NCBI RefSeq assembly: GCF_016583765.1
Contig: NZ_NRRR01000001.1
Location: forward strand, 1-64,000
Length of the DNA stretch: 64,000 nucleotides
Direction of reading: 5' to 3'
Origin: Chromatium weissei
GTDB taxonomy: Bacteria; Pseudomonadota; Gammaproteobacteria; Chromatiales; Chromatiaceae
In this document: piece by piece, positions 45,693 through 56,052 of the stretch
Layout of the letters: every line of letters begins with the position of its first letter
Numbering within the stretch: the stretch's first letter is position 1
Notes under the pieces: generated by a model
Databases searched by the model: none
Told to the model about the DNA's origin: nothing
The model's input: only the letters and a program-made list of their open reading frames with translations
Program-made: the position numbers and the translations under genes

Positions 45693-47422
45693 CGCACTGT
45701 TTCAAATCGATAAACAGCTTCCACTAACCGACCCTGATCCTGATATGTCAGGGATTCGCACAGTTGGCGCACCAGCGCGATGCCGCGTCCCCACGGACGC
45801 GCTGCTGCCAGCGCGATGTTTGGGTCGCTGGCTTGCCAATCGGCAACGTCAAAACCCGTGCCACTGTCGCGGAAACGAATGCGAATGCAGCCGCCAGTGT
45901 TCGTCGGTTGATAGTTGATTTCTAAATGAATACAGCCAGTGCAACCGGCGTTGAGTGAATCCGCTCGCCGTTCGTAATACATCTCAAAACCATCCGGTGC
46001 GGATTTGAGACTGGAAGACAGTTTGAGAATGCCGTGCTCCAGCGCGTTGGAATACAGCTCGGCGATGATGGTTTCTAACGCGACAAGATGCGCGTCTAAA
46101 CCATCGAGCAATCCCAACGGTCGTAACATCGCATCGACCGAGCGCAGATTGCCGAGATGTTCGTCATGCAGTTCAATCGCCCAAGTCCAACCGCCATTGG
46201 CGGCGCGCTGCACCGTCAACTGTGGTGTGGTGAAGAGGCTGCAATTGAGCGGAATTTCAACGACGGCAATGTCATCGGCTTGCTCGGTGTTCAAACAGTG
46301 GTTGTCCAGTGCATCAATCATTTTAGAAAACACCGTTTCAGTGTGTTGCCAAGCCTTTAGCGTTGGACGGAATGCAGCGTTTTCAAAGGGAATGCCATCA
46401 CAATTTTGCGCTTCCAATAACCCATCGCTGAACATCAATAGACTGTCACCGAGTTGCAGCGCGTGCTGGCGCAATTCAGCACTGTCTGGCAATTCCGGCA
46501 GAATGCCCAGCGGCAGCGTGTGAGAGGCGAGTTCGTGCAATCCGTCTTGAGTGCGTAACCAAGCACTCGGCAATCCGCCATTCCACCAGTGCAACATTTG
46601 CCCATCGCCGGAAATGGAAATCAAACAGGCTGCCATAAATCGCTCAATCGGCAGCAGTTGATACAGTTTGCGATTCAGTTCGGCGAGAATTTCTTCATTT
46701 TCTACACCTTTACGCGTCATCGCATGAAACGCATCGGCAACCGGCAATGCCGCAACGGCTGCTGCTAAACCGTGACCAGTGAAATCGCCGAGCAGCACGC
46801 GTAATCCGCCGTCAGGTAAATGCTGAGTCAATACCAAATCGCCGCTGAACATCGCCGCCGGACGCAGCAGCAATCCCAGTTGATCGGTGGCGACATTCCG
46901 ATTTTTAATCGCTTGACTAAAAATTCGCTCCGCCAGCACCTGCTCTTCATCTTCGCGTTCCAACAGTTCCAACAGCGGCAAATGTTCTGCTGCCACTCGG
47001 CGCTGCAAATCGCGTACCCGCTCCATCGCTAAAATGCGTGCTCGCAACACCGCGTGGTTGTACGGTTTGGTGATGAAATCGTCACCGCCAGCTTCGATGC
47101 CGCGCAGCAGCGTATCTTCATCTTGCAGCGCCGATTGAAAAATCAGTGGCACAAAATCCAATTTATTGAGTGCTTTAATGCGGCGCGTGGCTTCAAAGCC
47201 ATCCATACGCGGCATCAACGCATCCATGAACACGATGTCAATCTGTGAATACAACGCCGTGAATTTCGTTACGGCTTCTTCTCCATCACAGGCTTCTTCA
47301 ACGCGAAAACCTTCGTGGTGCAACATGCGTGCTAACAGATGACGGCTGCTCGAATCATCATCAACCACCAGTGCGCAACCGCGCCAACCGGTTGGTTTTT
47401 CTGCTGATTTGTGTTTTACCAT
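45689..47422 (-). CDS. Receiver-PP2C phosphatase-HATPase signalling protein (copy 1)
   Basis: This 577-residue protein has a receiver domain (about 15-135; DDD, FMDALMP with the phospho-Asp, TKPYN Lys), a short coiled coil, a SpoIIE/PP2C phosphatase domain (about 190-385; VLLGDFTGHGLAAAVAALP and MFSDGLLEA) and a HATPase domain of the anti-sigma type (about 430-575; ELYSNALEHG, DSGTGFD, RGIALVRQL). Such proteins set partner switching of anti-anti-sigma factors, with the phosphatase controlled by phosphorylation of the receiver. The start overlaps the stop of its paralogue by 7 nt. Confidence 0.92.
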   Translation of the reverse strand: MVKHKSAEKPTGWRGCALVVDDDSSSRHLLARMLHHEGFRVEEACDGEEAVTKFTALYSQIDIVFMDALMPRMDGFEATRRIKALNKLDFVPLIFQSALQDEDTLLRGIEAGGDDFITKPYNHAVLRARILAMERVRDLQRRVAAEHLPLLELLEREDEEQVLAERIFSQAIKNRNVATDQLGLLLRPAAMFSGDLVLTQHLPDGGLRVLLGDFTGHGLAAAVAALPVADAFHAMTRKGVENEEILAELNRKLYQLLPIERFMAACLISISGDGQMLHWWNGGLPSAWLRTQDGLHELASHTLPLGILPELPDSAELRQHALQLGDSLLMFSDGLLEAQNCDGIPFENAAFRPTLKAWQHTETVFSKMIDALDNHCLNTEQADDIAVVEIPLNCSLFTTPQLTVQRAANGGWTWAIELHDEHLGNLRSVDAMLRPLGLLDGLDAHLVALETIIAELYSNALEHGILKLSSSLKSAPDGFEMYYERRADSLNAGCTGCIHLEINYQPTNTGGCIRIRFRDSGTGFDVADWQASDPNIALAAARPWGRGIALVRQLCESLTYQDQGRLVEAVYRFETVR

Positions 47423-49164
47423 CGATAAACCGCCTCAACCTCAGTGCCGTAATTGGTGTAGGTCAGGCTGGCACACAGATCGCGCACCATCGCAATGCCG
47501 CGCCCCCACGGACGCATCGTGTCCAGTGGCAATGCGAAGACCTCCGCATCCGAAAAACCACAGCCGCTGTCATTTACGCGAATGCGTACGCAGTGTCCCA
47601 GCGGCTCGGCTTCGTAATTGAGCGTCAAGGTCAAGCGTCCGGCATGACCTGTAGCCAATCGCCGCTCGCGCTCGCGGTAATAAATTTCAAAACCTTCGGG
47701 AGTCGCCTTTAGCGTTGAATCCAATTCCAAAATGCCGTGTTCCAGTGCGTTGGAATAGAGTTCGGCGACGATGGTTTCTAACACTCCTGCGTGTATTTCA
47801 ATGCTTTCCAACAGCCCCAGCGGACGCAGGGCGCTCGTCAATGAAGGTGGATGCGCGAGGCGCTCATCTTCAAGCGTCAAAGACCATTGCCAATTGCTGC
47901 TGACTAAACCGGAAGCGAAATGCGAAGTAGCAAACCGTTTGGAATTCAAAGGAATTTCTACAACGGCAATGTCATCACTTGCCACACTGCCGACCAGGTG
48001 CGCATCAAGCGCCGTGATCAATGCCGGTAATACCGATTCATCAAACGCCCAGCCGTTGAGAATCTCGCGGAATGCCGTGTCAATGAACATTTGTCCCTGT
48101 GCATCGCACACTTCCAATAATCCGTCACTCATCAACAGCAGCCGATCTTCAGCGTGAATGCGAATGCGCTGCGGTATTTCTCGCGTCGCCAGTTCCGGCA
48201 AAATACCAAGCGGCAGCGCGTGTGATGCCAATTCGTGTAAACCCTCCGCATTGCGCAGCCAAATGCTCGGCATTCCGCCATTCCACCAGCGCAACTCTTC
48301 GCCATTGCCGCTGATGGAAATTAAACAAGCCGCGAGAAACCGATCTGCGGGCAGAATTTGATGCAGTTTGTGATTGATTTCTGCCAAAACTCGCGTGTCA
48401 TCAACGCCTTTGCGCGCTGTGGCATGAAACGCATCGGCGACCGGTAACGCGCCAATCGCTGCCGCCAGTCCGTGACCGGTGAAATCGCCGACCAAAATGC
48501 GCAATCCGCCATCAGGTAAATGTTGCGTCAATACCAAATCGCCGTTGAATACGGTCGCCGGACGCTGCACCAAACCCAGTTGCTCCATCGCCACATTGCG
48601 ATTCGTCACGGCGCGACTCCACACCCGCTCCGCCAAAACCTGTTCCTCATGGCGGCGTTCCAATAATTCCGACAGCGCATGACGACGGAAAGTGATGGTG
48701 CGTTGTAAATCACGCATTCGCTCCATCGCCAAAATGCGCGCCCGTAAAACCTGCGGGCTAAATGGCTTGGTGAGAAAATCATCAGCACCCGCTTCGGTGC
48801 AACGCATCAACGCCTGTTTGTCGATTGAGGCAGTTAAAACGATGATCGGCACAAAGCTGATGTGTGATAAAGATTTGATTTGTTTGGTGGTTTCGCAGCC
48901 ATCCATGCCTGCCATCAAGATGTCCATGAACACGATGTCAGGTGGATTGGCGATGAAGCTCGCCAGCGCGGTTGCGCCGTCCTTCGCTTCACGAATTTGA
49001 AAGCCTTCAGCGACAAGCAGTGTCGTCAGCAGATAACGGTCGGATGGAGAATCATCGACGACCAGTGCCCAGCCGCGACCGTTTGCACACGAGGAGGGTG
49101 ATGCGCCGAGCCAACGCTCAGATAGCGGTGCTTCTAACACAGCAGTGGAAATGGAAGAAACCAT
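47416..49164 (-). CDS. Receiver-PP2C phosphatase-HATPase signalling protein (copy 2)
   Basis: This 582-residue paralogue of the next gene has the same order of domains: receiver (VVDDSPSDRYLL, FMDILMAGMDG, LTKPFS), PP2C (ILVGDFTGHGLAAAIGALP, LMSDGLLEV) and HATPase (ELYSNALEHG, DSGCGFSD, RGIAMVRDL). All catalytic motifs look intact in both copies, so they probably respond to the same or related phosphodonors. The ATG at 49164 lies 25 nt after the hybrid kinase gene, and a TTG at 49173 is unlikely. The two genes arose by tandem duplication. Confidence 0.92.
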   Translation of the reverse strand: MVSSISTAVLEAPLSERWLGASPSSCANGRGWALVVDDSPSDRYLLTTLLVAEGFQIREAKDGATALASFIANPPDIVFMDILMAGMDGCETTKQIKSLSHISFVPIIVLTASIDKQALMRCTEAGADDFLTKPFSPQVLRARILAMERMRDLQRTITFRRHALSELLERRHEEQVLAERVWSRAVTNRNVAMEQLGLVQRPATVFNGDLVLTQHLPDGGLRILVGDFTGHGLAAAIGALPVADAFHATARKGVDDTRVLAEINHKLHQILPADRFLAACLISISGNGEELRWWNGGMPSIWLRNAEGLHELASHALPLGILPELATREIPQRIRIHAEDRLLLMSDGLLEVCDAQGQMFIDTAFREILNGWAFDESVLPALITALDAHLVGSVASDDIAVVEIPLNSKRFATSHFASGLVSSNWQWSLTLEDERLAHPPSLTSALRPLGLLESIEIHAGVLETIVAELYSNALEHGILELDSTLKATPEGFEIYYRERERRLATGHAGRLTLTLNYEAEPLGHCVRIRVNDSGCGFSDAEVFALPLDTMRPWGRGIAMVRDLCASLTYTNYGTEVEAVYRW

Positions 49165-49189
49165 GAAAAACAACCGTCCGCGTGTCGTT

Positions 49190-52100
49190 TTAGCTATTCA
49201 GCCAAGCTCGAAGCTGAATTTCAAGTTGTTGAAAATCCTGTTCAATTCGTTGTGTCATGCGCTGATATTCCGCTACGTCAGTGCCGGTGTCGCTGTAAAT
49301 TTCCAGTTGTCCCGCGCTGTCTTCAAGCTGATATGCCGAAAGATTTGCCGCTAAACCTTTGATTGCGTGCGCTTTCAAGCTCGCTTCACTCAGCATCTGA
49401 TGTTCTATCGCCGTGCGTAATTCCGCGATGCGCACCGGCATATCCAGTAAGAATTGCGCGATGACTTCCTGTGCAATTTCAGGGTCATTCATCACCCGCC
49501 GCAGCAAATCCGCCGCATCGAAAACATCGGTTGTCGCATCAACGGTCGGCGGTGTTGATGCTGCGGGCACTGGTGTGGACGTGTCGTCACGCCGCGCCAA
49601 CTGCTCGGTGATAAGATTTGCTAATTCAACAGGTTGCACCGGTTTAGACAGATACGCATTCATTCCCGCATCCAAACACCGCTGTTGATCGCCGAGCATC
49701 GCCAACGCCGTCATCGCAATGATGGGTACACGCTGATTGAGTGCACCGACATCGCCGCGCCGCAACCGCCGCGCCGTTTCAAATCCGTCCAGTTCAGGCA
49801 TCTGTCCGTCGAGCAGCATCAAATCGTAATGCGCATGACTGAGGCATTCCAACGCTTCCCAGCCGTTACTGGCGGTGTCGATGTTGGTGTAACCGAGTTT
49901 TTGCAAAATGCCTCGCGCCACAATTTGATTGGTTTGATTGTCATCGACGAGCAGAATGCGAACAGCGGCATCTGTCGCATTAATTGTTGATATTTCAGTG
50001 CTTTGAGTTAAAGCTGATGAATGCGACAAGGCTGGCGCGGCATCAACGGCTGGCGCAACGCCCATGACCTGCACCAGACATTCATACAACCGTTGTTTAC
50101 GCACGGGTTTGGTGAGATGTGCGGCAAAACCGGCTTGCTTCATGCGCTCGGCGTCATCACCGCGCTGCAACAATGAAGTCAATAAAATCAAATGTGTTTT
50201 GCGCAAATTGGGTTCAGATTTGATCATTCGCCCGAGTTGTAGACCGTCGAGCAGCGGCATCTTGATGTCGAGCAATGCGACATCGAAAGGATTTTGTGTC
50301 AGCGCGGCTTGCCGCAGCAGCCGCAACGCATCTTCAGCCTGCGCCGCTTCAGTCGTCACGCAACTCCAGGTACGCAGCAGCGTCGCCAGCAACAGCCGAT
50401 TGGTGATGTGATCGTCCACCACAAGCACTCGCAACCCTTTCAATATGCTGAAATTCTGCTCCTGCGTGAGCTGCGCGGATGGCGGCGGGCATTCAAACTC
50501 GGCGGTAAACCAAAATTGCGATCCTTCACCAATGATGCTTTCCACGCCAATCTGACCGTTCATCAGCTCAACCAACTGCTTGGCAATGGCTAAACCGAGA
50601 CCCGTGCCACCAAAACGCCGCGTGGTCGAACTGTCTAATTGATTGAAGGCTTTGAATAAATTGCCACGCTGATCGGCGGCAATGCCGATGCCAGAATCGT
50701 TCACCTCAAAGCGCACCAGCGCCCGCTGCGCATTTTTCTGCACCAGCGTTACGCAGATGCCAACTTCACCAAAGCTGGTGAATTTAATGGCATTTCCCAT
50801 CAGATTGATGATGATTTGACGCAGATAACGCGGATCACCGCGCAGCAGTGGTGGTACTTCAGAATCAATGTGATAGGTCAGTTCGAGATTTTTTTTCTGC
50901 GCGTTAAACGCCAGCATTTCCAACACGTCTTCGAGTGTGTTGCGCGGATCGAAATCAAGCATTTCGAGTTCCAATTTGCCGGCTTCGATCTTGGAAAAAT
51001 CGAGAATGTCGTTAATCAACACCAGCAAATTTTCACCGCTATCGCGCACGATTTCGGCCAGCCGCCGCTGCTCGGGAGTCAATTCGGTATCGAGCAGCAG
51101 TCCGATGATGCCGATGACACCATTCATTGGTGTGCGAATTTCGTGGCTCATGTTGGCGAGAAACTGACTTTTCGCCTGTGTAGACGCTTCTGCTTGCACC
51201 AGCGCCTGATCCAGTTCTCGATTTTGGCGCTCCATCTGCCGAGCGTAATGCTGCATTTTCTGTTCCGAGCGTTTGCGTTCGCCGATGTCTCTCACGCCGC
51301 CGTAAATGTGCCAATTGCCGCCTTCTTCTGGAACGCGTTGATTGGTAATTTCCACCCACGCGAGACCTCCATCACGCCGCCGCAGACGCAGTTGACAGGT
51401 CGCAATGGTGTTCGTGTCCGCTTTGTCATCCAACAAACTCATCACATGAAGATCAAACAGCGAGCGATCTTCCAGCAATACCAGTCGTCGCCAGGTTCCC
51501 ATCGCCACCACTGCCGCCGCCGTGTGACCGGTAATGGTCTCCACCGCACCATTCACCCAATCCAGTCGATAGCGTTTCGGTTCGACCTCGATACAGGAAT
51601 AGGCAATGTCGGACATCAGCATCGACAACCGCCGAAACCGCTGTTCACTCATGCGCAGCGCCTGTTCTACGCGCCGCTGACACACAATTCGCCAAATGGC
51701 ATTAGCGATGAGTTGCAGCGTTTCCAGATCAAGATCGATGTAATCGCTCGCTTTATTTCCCAGCGCCGCGAGCATCTGCACGCGCCCGCCGTCCATCACG
51801 GGAACGGTGATAAAACGATGCAAAGGCGTGTGTTTAGGCGGCAGTTTTAGCGTTGCATCAAGCGCCGAATAATCATTACAAATAAAGGGTTGGCGCTTTT
51901 TCATCGCCGCATCCCAAAGATTGCAATTGACCACGAGCGAATGCAATTCAGCCGGTGGCAACCGTCGCCCACGCGCCAAGGTTGCCCGCGACCAAGTCAC
52001 CACTTCAGTCGCATTTTTTTGATGATTCTGAATAAGCTGCACAAAGCCAATATCACTCGCAGTCAATACGCCAGCCAATTCCAAACCATAACGAATGAAT

Positions 52101-53164
52101 GCCACCTCATTTAATTCATCTGCAGCCAAATGCAATTCGAGCAGCGATTCAGAACGGCGCTTTTGCAAATCCATTAAAATTTCTGCTTGCTGGCGCACCG
52201 TAATATCACGATTCACTCCGCGTCTTCCCTGATAGGTTCCATCAATGTCATACACCGGACGACAGAGATGTTCAATCCAACGCATTTCACCATCCGGTCG
52301 AAACAGACGCAAAATCAAACGCTCCGGCTGATTATTACTTGCCTTATCGCTATGCTTAAAGACTTCATGAATATGCGATTTCCACTGCGTTAAATCCTCA
52401 GGATGAATGAGCTCATCCATCAATTTATCATTCGCAATAAAGGCTTCAGGCGAATAACCACACACGGATTCACACACGGGCGAAACGTAAAGATAACGCC
52501 CTTCAGGATCGCGCCAATAATCCCAATCTGTTGAATAATCGGCGAGCATTCGATAACGCGTTTCACTTTCACGCAATCGCGCATAGGTACTGCGCAAATT
52601 CTGTTCTTGACGCAGCCGCTCGGTTAAATCAATGACCGTACAAATTAAATGATCTGGCGCATCATTTTCAGCCGGAAAACGCGCCACACGAATTTCACCA
52701 TCAAAATAACCACCATCAGTGGTTAAAAAATGAATGAGCACAGGTTCATTAACATTATTTTCCCATGCGTGACGCAATACATTATCCAATTGATCATCAG
52801 ATATTTTGCTGACCAAGCGCGGCAAATAATGTTTGCGCAAATGATGATGATGCAAACCAAATAACTGATTGGCTGCTTCATTTGCCATTAAAATGAGTCC
52901 ACCGCGTTCAACCACCAATACCGGTTGCGGAATTGCTGAAAACAGTACGGTATAGCGATTTGCGGTGCGTTCTGCTGCCGCCTGTGTCACACGCAATTCT
53001 GCATTTTGCAATTCAAGCTCGGCTTGATAAATGCGCAGATTTTCATTGAGTTCTACAAGATCAATTTCACCCGGCGTAATATCTTTTCCGATCCAATCAA
53101 AGTTGCCTCGCTCAAGCGCCAACCGTGCGCGTGCTTGAATATCGTCTTCGCTAGAGTTGCTCAA
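49190..53164 (-). CDS. Multi-PAS hybrid sensor histidine kinase with two receivers and Hpt
   Basis: This 1324-residue kinase begins with a helical module ([21 protein letters not shown]), then PAS units (about 60-330), a GAF-like domain (about 340-500) and another PAS (about 510-640). Next are HisKA with [14 protein letters not shown], HATPase ([21 protein letters not shown]), two receivers ([19 protein letters not shown]) and a C-terminal Hpt domain with [12 protein letters not shown]. No membrane segment is seen, so it senses a cytoplasmic signal. The TTG at 53164 was chosen for GGAGG eight bases upstream; the longer frame from 53224 lacks a site. It can act as phosphodonor to the neighbouring receiver proteins. 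Confidence 0.92.
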   Translation of the reverse strand: MSNSSEDDIQARARLALERGNFDWIGKDITPGEIDLVELNENLRIYQAELELQNAELRVTQAAAERTANRYTVLFSAIPQPVLVVERGGLILMANEAANQLFGLHHHHLRKHYLPRLVSKISDDQLDNVLRHAWENNVNEPVLIHFLTTDGGYFDGEIRVARFPAENDAPDHLICTVIDLTERLRQEQNLRSTYARLRESETRYRMLADYSTDWDYWRDPEGRYLYVSPVCESVCGYSPEAFIANDKLMDELIHPEDLTQWKSHIHEVFKHSDKASNNQPERLILRLFRPDGEMRWIEHLCRPVYDIDGTYQGRRGVNRDITVRQQAEILMDLQKRRSESLLELHLAADELNEVAFIRYGLELAGVLTASDIGFVQLIQNHQKNATEVVTWSRATLARGRRLPPAELHSLVVNCNLWDAAMKKRQPFICNDYSALDATLKLPPKHTPLHRFITVPVMDGGRVQMLAALGNKASDYIDLDLETLQLIANAIWRIVCQRRVEQALRMSEQRFRRLSMLMSDIAYSCIEVEPKRYRLDWVNGAVETITGHTAAAVVAMGTWRRLVLLEDRSLFDLHVMSLLDDKADTNTIATCQLRLRRRDGGLAWVEITNQRVPEEGGNWHIYGGVRDIGERKRSEQKMQHYARQMERQNRELDQALVQAEASTQAKSQFLANMSHEIRTPMNGVIGIIGLLLDTELTPEQRRLAEIVRDSGENLLVLINDILDFSKIEAGKLELEMLDFDPRNTLEDVLEMLAFNAQKKNLELTYHIDSEVPPLLRGDPRYLRQIIINLMGNAIKFTSFGEVGICVTLVQKNAQRALVRFEVNDSGIGIAADQRGNLFKAFNQLDSSTTRRFGGTGLGLAIAKQLVELMNGQIGVESIIGEGSQFWFTAEFECPPPSAQLTQEQNFSILKGLRVLVVDDHITNRLLLATLLRTWSCVTTEAAQAEDALRLLRQAALTQNPFDVALLDIKMPLLDGLQLGRMIKSEPNLRKTHLILLTSLLQRGDDAERMKQAGFAAHLTKPVRKQRLYECLVQVMGVAPAVDAAPALSHSSALTQSTEISTINATDAAVRILLVDDNQTNQIVARGILQKLGYTNIDTASNGWEALECLSHAHYDLMLLDGQMPELDGFETARRLRRGDVGALNQRVPIIAMTALAMLGDQQRCLDAGMNAYLSKPVQPVELANLITEQLARRDDTSTPVPAASTPPTVDATTDVFDAADLLRRVMNDPEIAQEVIAQFLLDMPVRIAELRTAIEHQMLSEASLKAHAIKGLAANLSAYQLEDSAGQLEIYSDTGTDVAEYQRMTQRIEQDFQQLEIQLRAWLNS

Positions 53165-53247
53165 AGTTTTAGCCTCCGTTGCTAGGTTATGATTGAAGTG
53201 AAACTTCGAAAATATCAAACGCAAATCAAGTGAGAATTGCTGAATCG

Positions 53248-54372
53248 TTATTCATTGCTGATGCGGTCGATTTTACTCGTTTCATCAACTAAATATGCTG
53301 CATCGGAAAAGCGATTGCGAATATCAAGAATTTCAGAAACCAATTGCAAAAAAATCGCAACGATAGCCGGATCAAAATGCTTGCCGGTTTGCTCTCGTAT
53401 GAAATCAATTGCAGCATCAACTTTCCATGCTTTTTTATAAGGACGTTCCGAAGTTAAAGCATCAAATACATCGGCTAATGCCACAATTCGCCCTGAAATT
53501 GGAATTGCATTTTCAGCTAAACCCAGCGGATAACCGCTGCCATCCCATTTTTCGTGATGAGTTAGTGCAATTTCTCGCGCCATTTTGAGCAATTCAGAAT
53601 TATCGCCACTGAGAATATCACCGCCAATCGTGGCGTGTGTTTGCATAATTTGCCATTCATCAGGCGTTAATTTTCCGGGCTTTAATAAAATACGATCAGG
53701 AATACCAATTTTTCCAACATCGTGCATAGGACTGGCATGAAGCATCATTTCGCATTGCTCTTCATTCCAACCGAGATGTCGCGCTAATAATGCAGAACTA
53801 TGACTCATACGCAAAATGTGTCGACCAGTTTCATTATCGCGGTATTCTGCTGCTCGCCCTAATCGTTGCACCACTTTTAAGCGCGTTTCTCGAATTTGAT
53901 AGGTGCGTTCTTGCACAATACGTTCTAATACATATTTTTGATCGTAAAGCATTTTATGTGCTAAACGCACATCCAACATATTCCGTACCCGCGCAGCAAC
54001 TTCCGATTGATCAAAGGGTTTGCGAATAACGTCGTGCGCACCTGATTCTAATGCTCGCAACATTTCGCCGCGCCCATGTCGTGCGGTCAGTACCAGAATA
54101 GGCGGCATTAACGGGTCTTGCAGCGCGGAAAGCTGTTCAATGACATCAAAACCAGTGAGATGTGGCATTTGAATATCCAACAAAATTAAATCTGTTGGCG
54201 CTGCTTGATACATTGCCATCACTTCGCATGAATTCTGAATTAATACGATGTCGGAATAGCCTGACGCTTGCAATAAACGCTTCATCAAAATGAGGCTGGT
54301 GCGTTCATCGTCGACAACGAGAATACGCGCCATTCCGCGTGTTGTATGGTTGATGGTGCTGGGGCTAAACAT
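53248..54372 (-). CDS. HD-GYP domain response regulator (c-di-GMP phosphodiesterase)
   Basis: This 374-residue protein has an N-terminal receiver (about 15-135; [23 protein letters not shown]) and an HD-GYP domain (about 165-365). HD is present in [13 protein letters not shown] and the GYP motif in [14 protein letters not shown], with [21 protein letters not shown] enzymes hydrolyse c-di-GMP to GMP. It is first in a four-gene minus-strand operon with the hybrid kinase 83 nt downstream, making it a likely target of that kinase. It opposes the diguanylate cyclase encoded at 5.7-9.2 kb in effect, though not by operon linkage. Confidence 0.94.
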   Translation of the reverse strand: MFSPSTINHTTRGMARILVVDDERTSLILMKRLLQASGYSDIVLIQNSCEVMAMYQAAPTDLILLDIQMPHLTGFDVIEQLSALQDPLMPPILVLTARHGRGEMLRALESGAHDVIRKPFDQSEVAARVRNMLDVRLAHKMLYDQKYVLERIVQERTYQIRETRLKVVQRLGRAAEYRDNETGRHILRMSHSSALLARHLGWNEEQCEMMLHASPMHDVGKIGIPDRILLKPGKLTPDEWQIMQTHATIGGDILSGDNSELLKMAREIALTHHEKWDGSGYPLGLAENAIPISGRIVALADVFDALTSERPYKKAWKVDAAIDFIREQTGKHFDPAIVAIFLQLVSEILDIRNRFSDAAYLVDETSKIDRISNE

Positions 54373-54422
54373 ACATTACTCACAGTCATTAAACTGATAA
54401 CGAATTGCTCAAACGCTTATAT

Positions 54423-55271
54423 TTAATCTTCTTGCGTTTGTGCCTGTATTCGTCGCAGTGCATCTTCACGCGCATCATTGATTTCACGTAATACGCTGTT
54501 CAAATCAACAGTTTTATGTTGACCTTTGAAATGTCCGGTCAATTTAATCTCCGGTGTTAAATTGCCACTTTCATACAGATGCCAGATTTCTTTACCGTAA
54601 CTGGTGGTGAGTAATTCTGGCGCAAATTGCCCGAAATAGGTCGCTAGATTATTCACATCGCGTTCTAGCATTCGGGGTGCATGATTATTTGCTGCGGCAT
54701 CGACTGCTTGCGGTAAATCAATAATAACCGGCCCTTGCGCATCAATTAGAATGTTGAATTCGGAAAGGTCGCCGTGAATTAAACCACCGCAGAGCATTTT
54801 CACTACTTCAGTAATTAAGCGATTGTGGTAATCAATGGCTTGTTCTGAGGTTAATTCCAAATCATTTAAGCGCGGAGCTGCGACACCATTTGCATCGGTA
54901 ATCAACTCCATCAATAATACGCCATCAATAAAATGATATGGCTGTGGTACGCGTACACCAAAAGCGGCTAAACGATACAGTGCATCAACTTCAGTATTTT
55001 GCCATACGTCTTCTTGTTCTTTACGACCGTAGCGGGTGCCTTTTTCCATTGCGCGAGCTTGGCGGCTATTGCGTACTTTGCGTCCTTCTCGATATAATGC
55101 TTGTTTATGAAAACCGCGTTGATTTGCATCTTTATACACTTTTGCGCAGCAAATTGCGCCTGCAGATTGCACCACATAAACCGCAGCTTCTTTGCCACTT
55201 TTTAATGGACGAATCACTTCATCTATTAGGCCATCTTGTAATAATGGCTCGAGACGTTTTGGAATTTTCAT
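54423..55271 (-). CDS. RIO-type serine/threonine protein kinase
   Basis: This 282-residue protein resembles bacterial RIO1-like kinases (PA4780 group): KSGKEAAVYVVQ (nucleotide-binding loop), a Lys in CCAKVYKDANQRGFHKQ, the basic segment KVRNSRQARAMEKGTRYGRK, ELITD hinge, the catalytic loop HGDLSEFNILID and IIDLPQAVD as the metal-binding motif. It is probably an active kinase; substrates in bacteria are mostly unknown. The ATG at 55271 gives MKIPKRLEPLLQDGLID, the family start. Confidence 0.9.
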   Translation of the reverse strand: MKIPKRLEPLLQDGLIDEVIRPLKSGKEAAVYVVQSAGAICCAKVYKDANQRGFHKQALYREGRKVRNSRQARAMEKGTRYGRKEQEDVWQNTEVDALYRLAAFGVRVPQPYHFIDGVLLMELITDANGVAAPRLNDLELTSEQAIDYHNRLITEVVKMLCGGLIHGDLSEFNILIDAQGPVIIDLPQAVDAAANNHAPRMLERDVNNLATYFGQFAPELLTTSYGKEIWHLYESGNLTPEIKLTGHFKGQHKTVDLNSVLREINDAREDALRRIQAQTQED

Positions 55272-55537
55272 TATTGCCTGTTTCTGAATAATGGATGAGC
55301 GATGCAAATGTTAAAAGGAAAGAATGCCACGAAATTTGTCGGATAACCGATTTTCTGCTGTATTTGTGATCGAGCGGGCGCTTTTGCCAAGTCATTCAGC
55401 TGTCGCCATAGTTCCGACGATTCAACTGCAAGGCGTTGCTGGTGTAAAACTTGAGACGCATCAAAGCGTTTTGGTGGATTCACCCATCCTCATTGAGAAT
55501 GCGCGTTAACCTTTGTTAACGAAATTGAATCAGTTGG
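55272..55537. other. Intergenic stretch with a doubtful small frame
   Basis: The 266 bp between the RIO kinase and the next small gene contain a plus-strand frame at 55324-55509 with an AAGGA site but no recognisable protein. GTTAACCTTTGTTAAC occurs at 55505-55520 as a short inverted repeat. I do not support a gene here. Confidence 0.4.
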
Positions 55538-55726
55538 GTGAATAAAACGCTGAAGGTCAGTTGGAATGCGAATGTGCAGAAGCGAATACACGAAGCGCCA
55601 GCATTTTTACGTTCGATCATTCGGCGCATTATCGAAAAAGAGGCGGTAAAAGAAGGTGTTACTGTGACAACGTTGAAATTGGTATTGCGCTGCGAGAAAA
55701 AATATCGCAGCGGCATGGAACGTTGA
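55538..55726 (+). CDS. Small protein with PCP-reductase-like domain
   Basis: This 62-residue protein reads KVSWNANVQKRIHEAPAFLRSIIRRIIEKEAVKEGVTVTTLKLV. The pattern W...A...+...P.FLR..+R+.IE..A...G...VT resembles the PCP_red domain found at the C-terminus of BchB/ChlB, the dark-operative protochlorophyllide reductase subunit. The same small domain occurs alone or attached to radical or iron-sulfur proteins in non-photosynthetic bacteria. Only a GTG start is available and no strong ribosome site is seen. It converges with rnfH. Confidence 0.6.
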   Translation: MNKTLKVSWNANVQKRIHEAPAFLRSIIRRIIEKEAVKEGVTVTTLKLVLRCEKKYRSGMER

Positions 55727-55746
55727 TTGGCGATTGAATAACCGAA

Positions 55747-56022
55747 TCAATCGTCGTCTTGACCCTGATCACGGCGCACTGCAGTTTTGGGATCGGCGGT
55801 GATCGGACGATAGATTTCGATGCGCTGGCCGTCGCTAATTTCGGCATCAAGCGTGGTGATTTTGCCGAAGATGCCGACCTTATTGACCGTCAAATCGATG
55901 TCGGGAAATTGCGCCAGCAGCCCCGAACGTTCAATCGCCTCAGCGACGGTGCTGCCGCTGGGTACGTCCAATTTCAGCCAAGTCTTTTTGAATTTGTCTG
56001 CGTAAGCAACGCCGATTTGCAT
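55747..56022 (-). CDS. rnfH: RnfH family ubiquitin-like protein
   Basis: This 91-residue protein has the beta-grasp RnfH pattern: IGVAYADKFKKTWLKLDVPSGSTVAEAIERSG, VGIFGKITTLDAEISDGQRIEIYRP. RnfH is named from the rnf cluster of Rhodobacter, though its function is uncertain. Here it follows rnfC by 30 nt, in the same operon. Confidence 0.9.
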   Translation of the reverse strand: MQIGVAYADKFKKTWLKLDVPSGSTVAEAIERSGLLAQFPDIDLTVNKVGIFGKITTLDAEISDGQRIEIYRPITADPKTAVRRDQGQDDD

Positions 56023-56052
56023 GTGCCGAATGTCCTGATATTTAGAAGGTTT

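Noticed and set aside
50816-51850. A 344-codon frame antisense to the hybrid kinase
   Set aside because: The His/Gln/Phe-rich translation matches no family, and the kinase domains on the other strand are unambiguous.
55324-55509. A 61-codon plus-strand frame with an AAGGA site before its ATG
   Set aside because: The translated protein shows no recognisable pattern, and nothing around it supports a gene. The site could be chance in an AT-rich leader.
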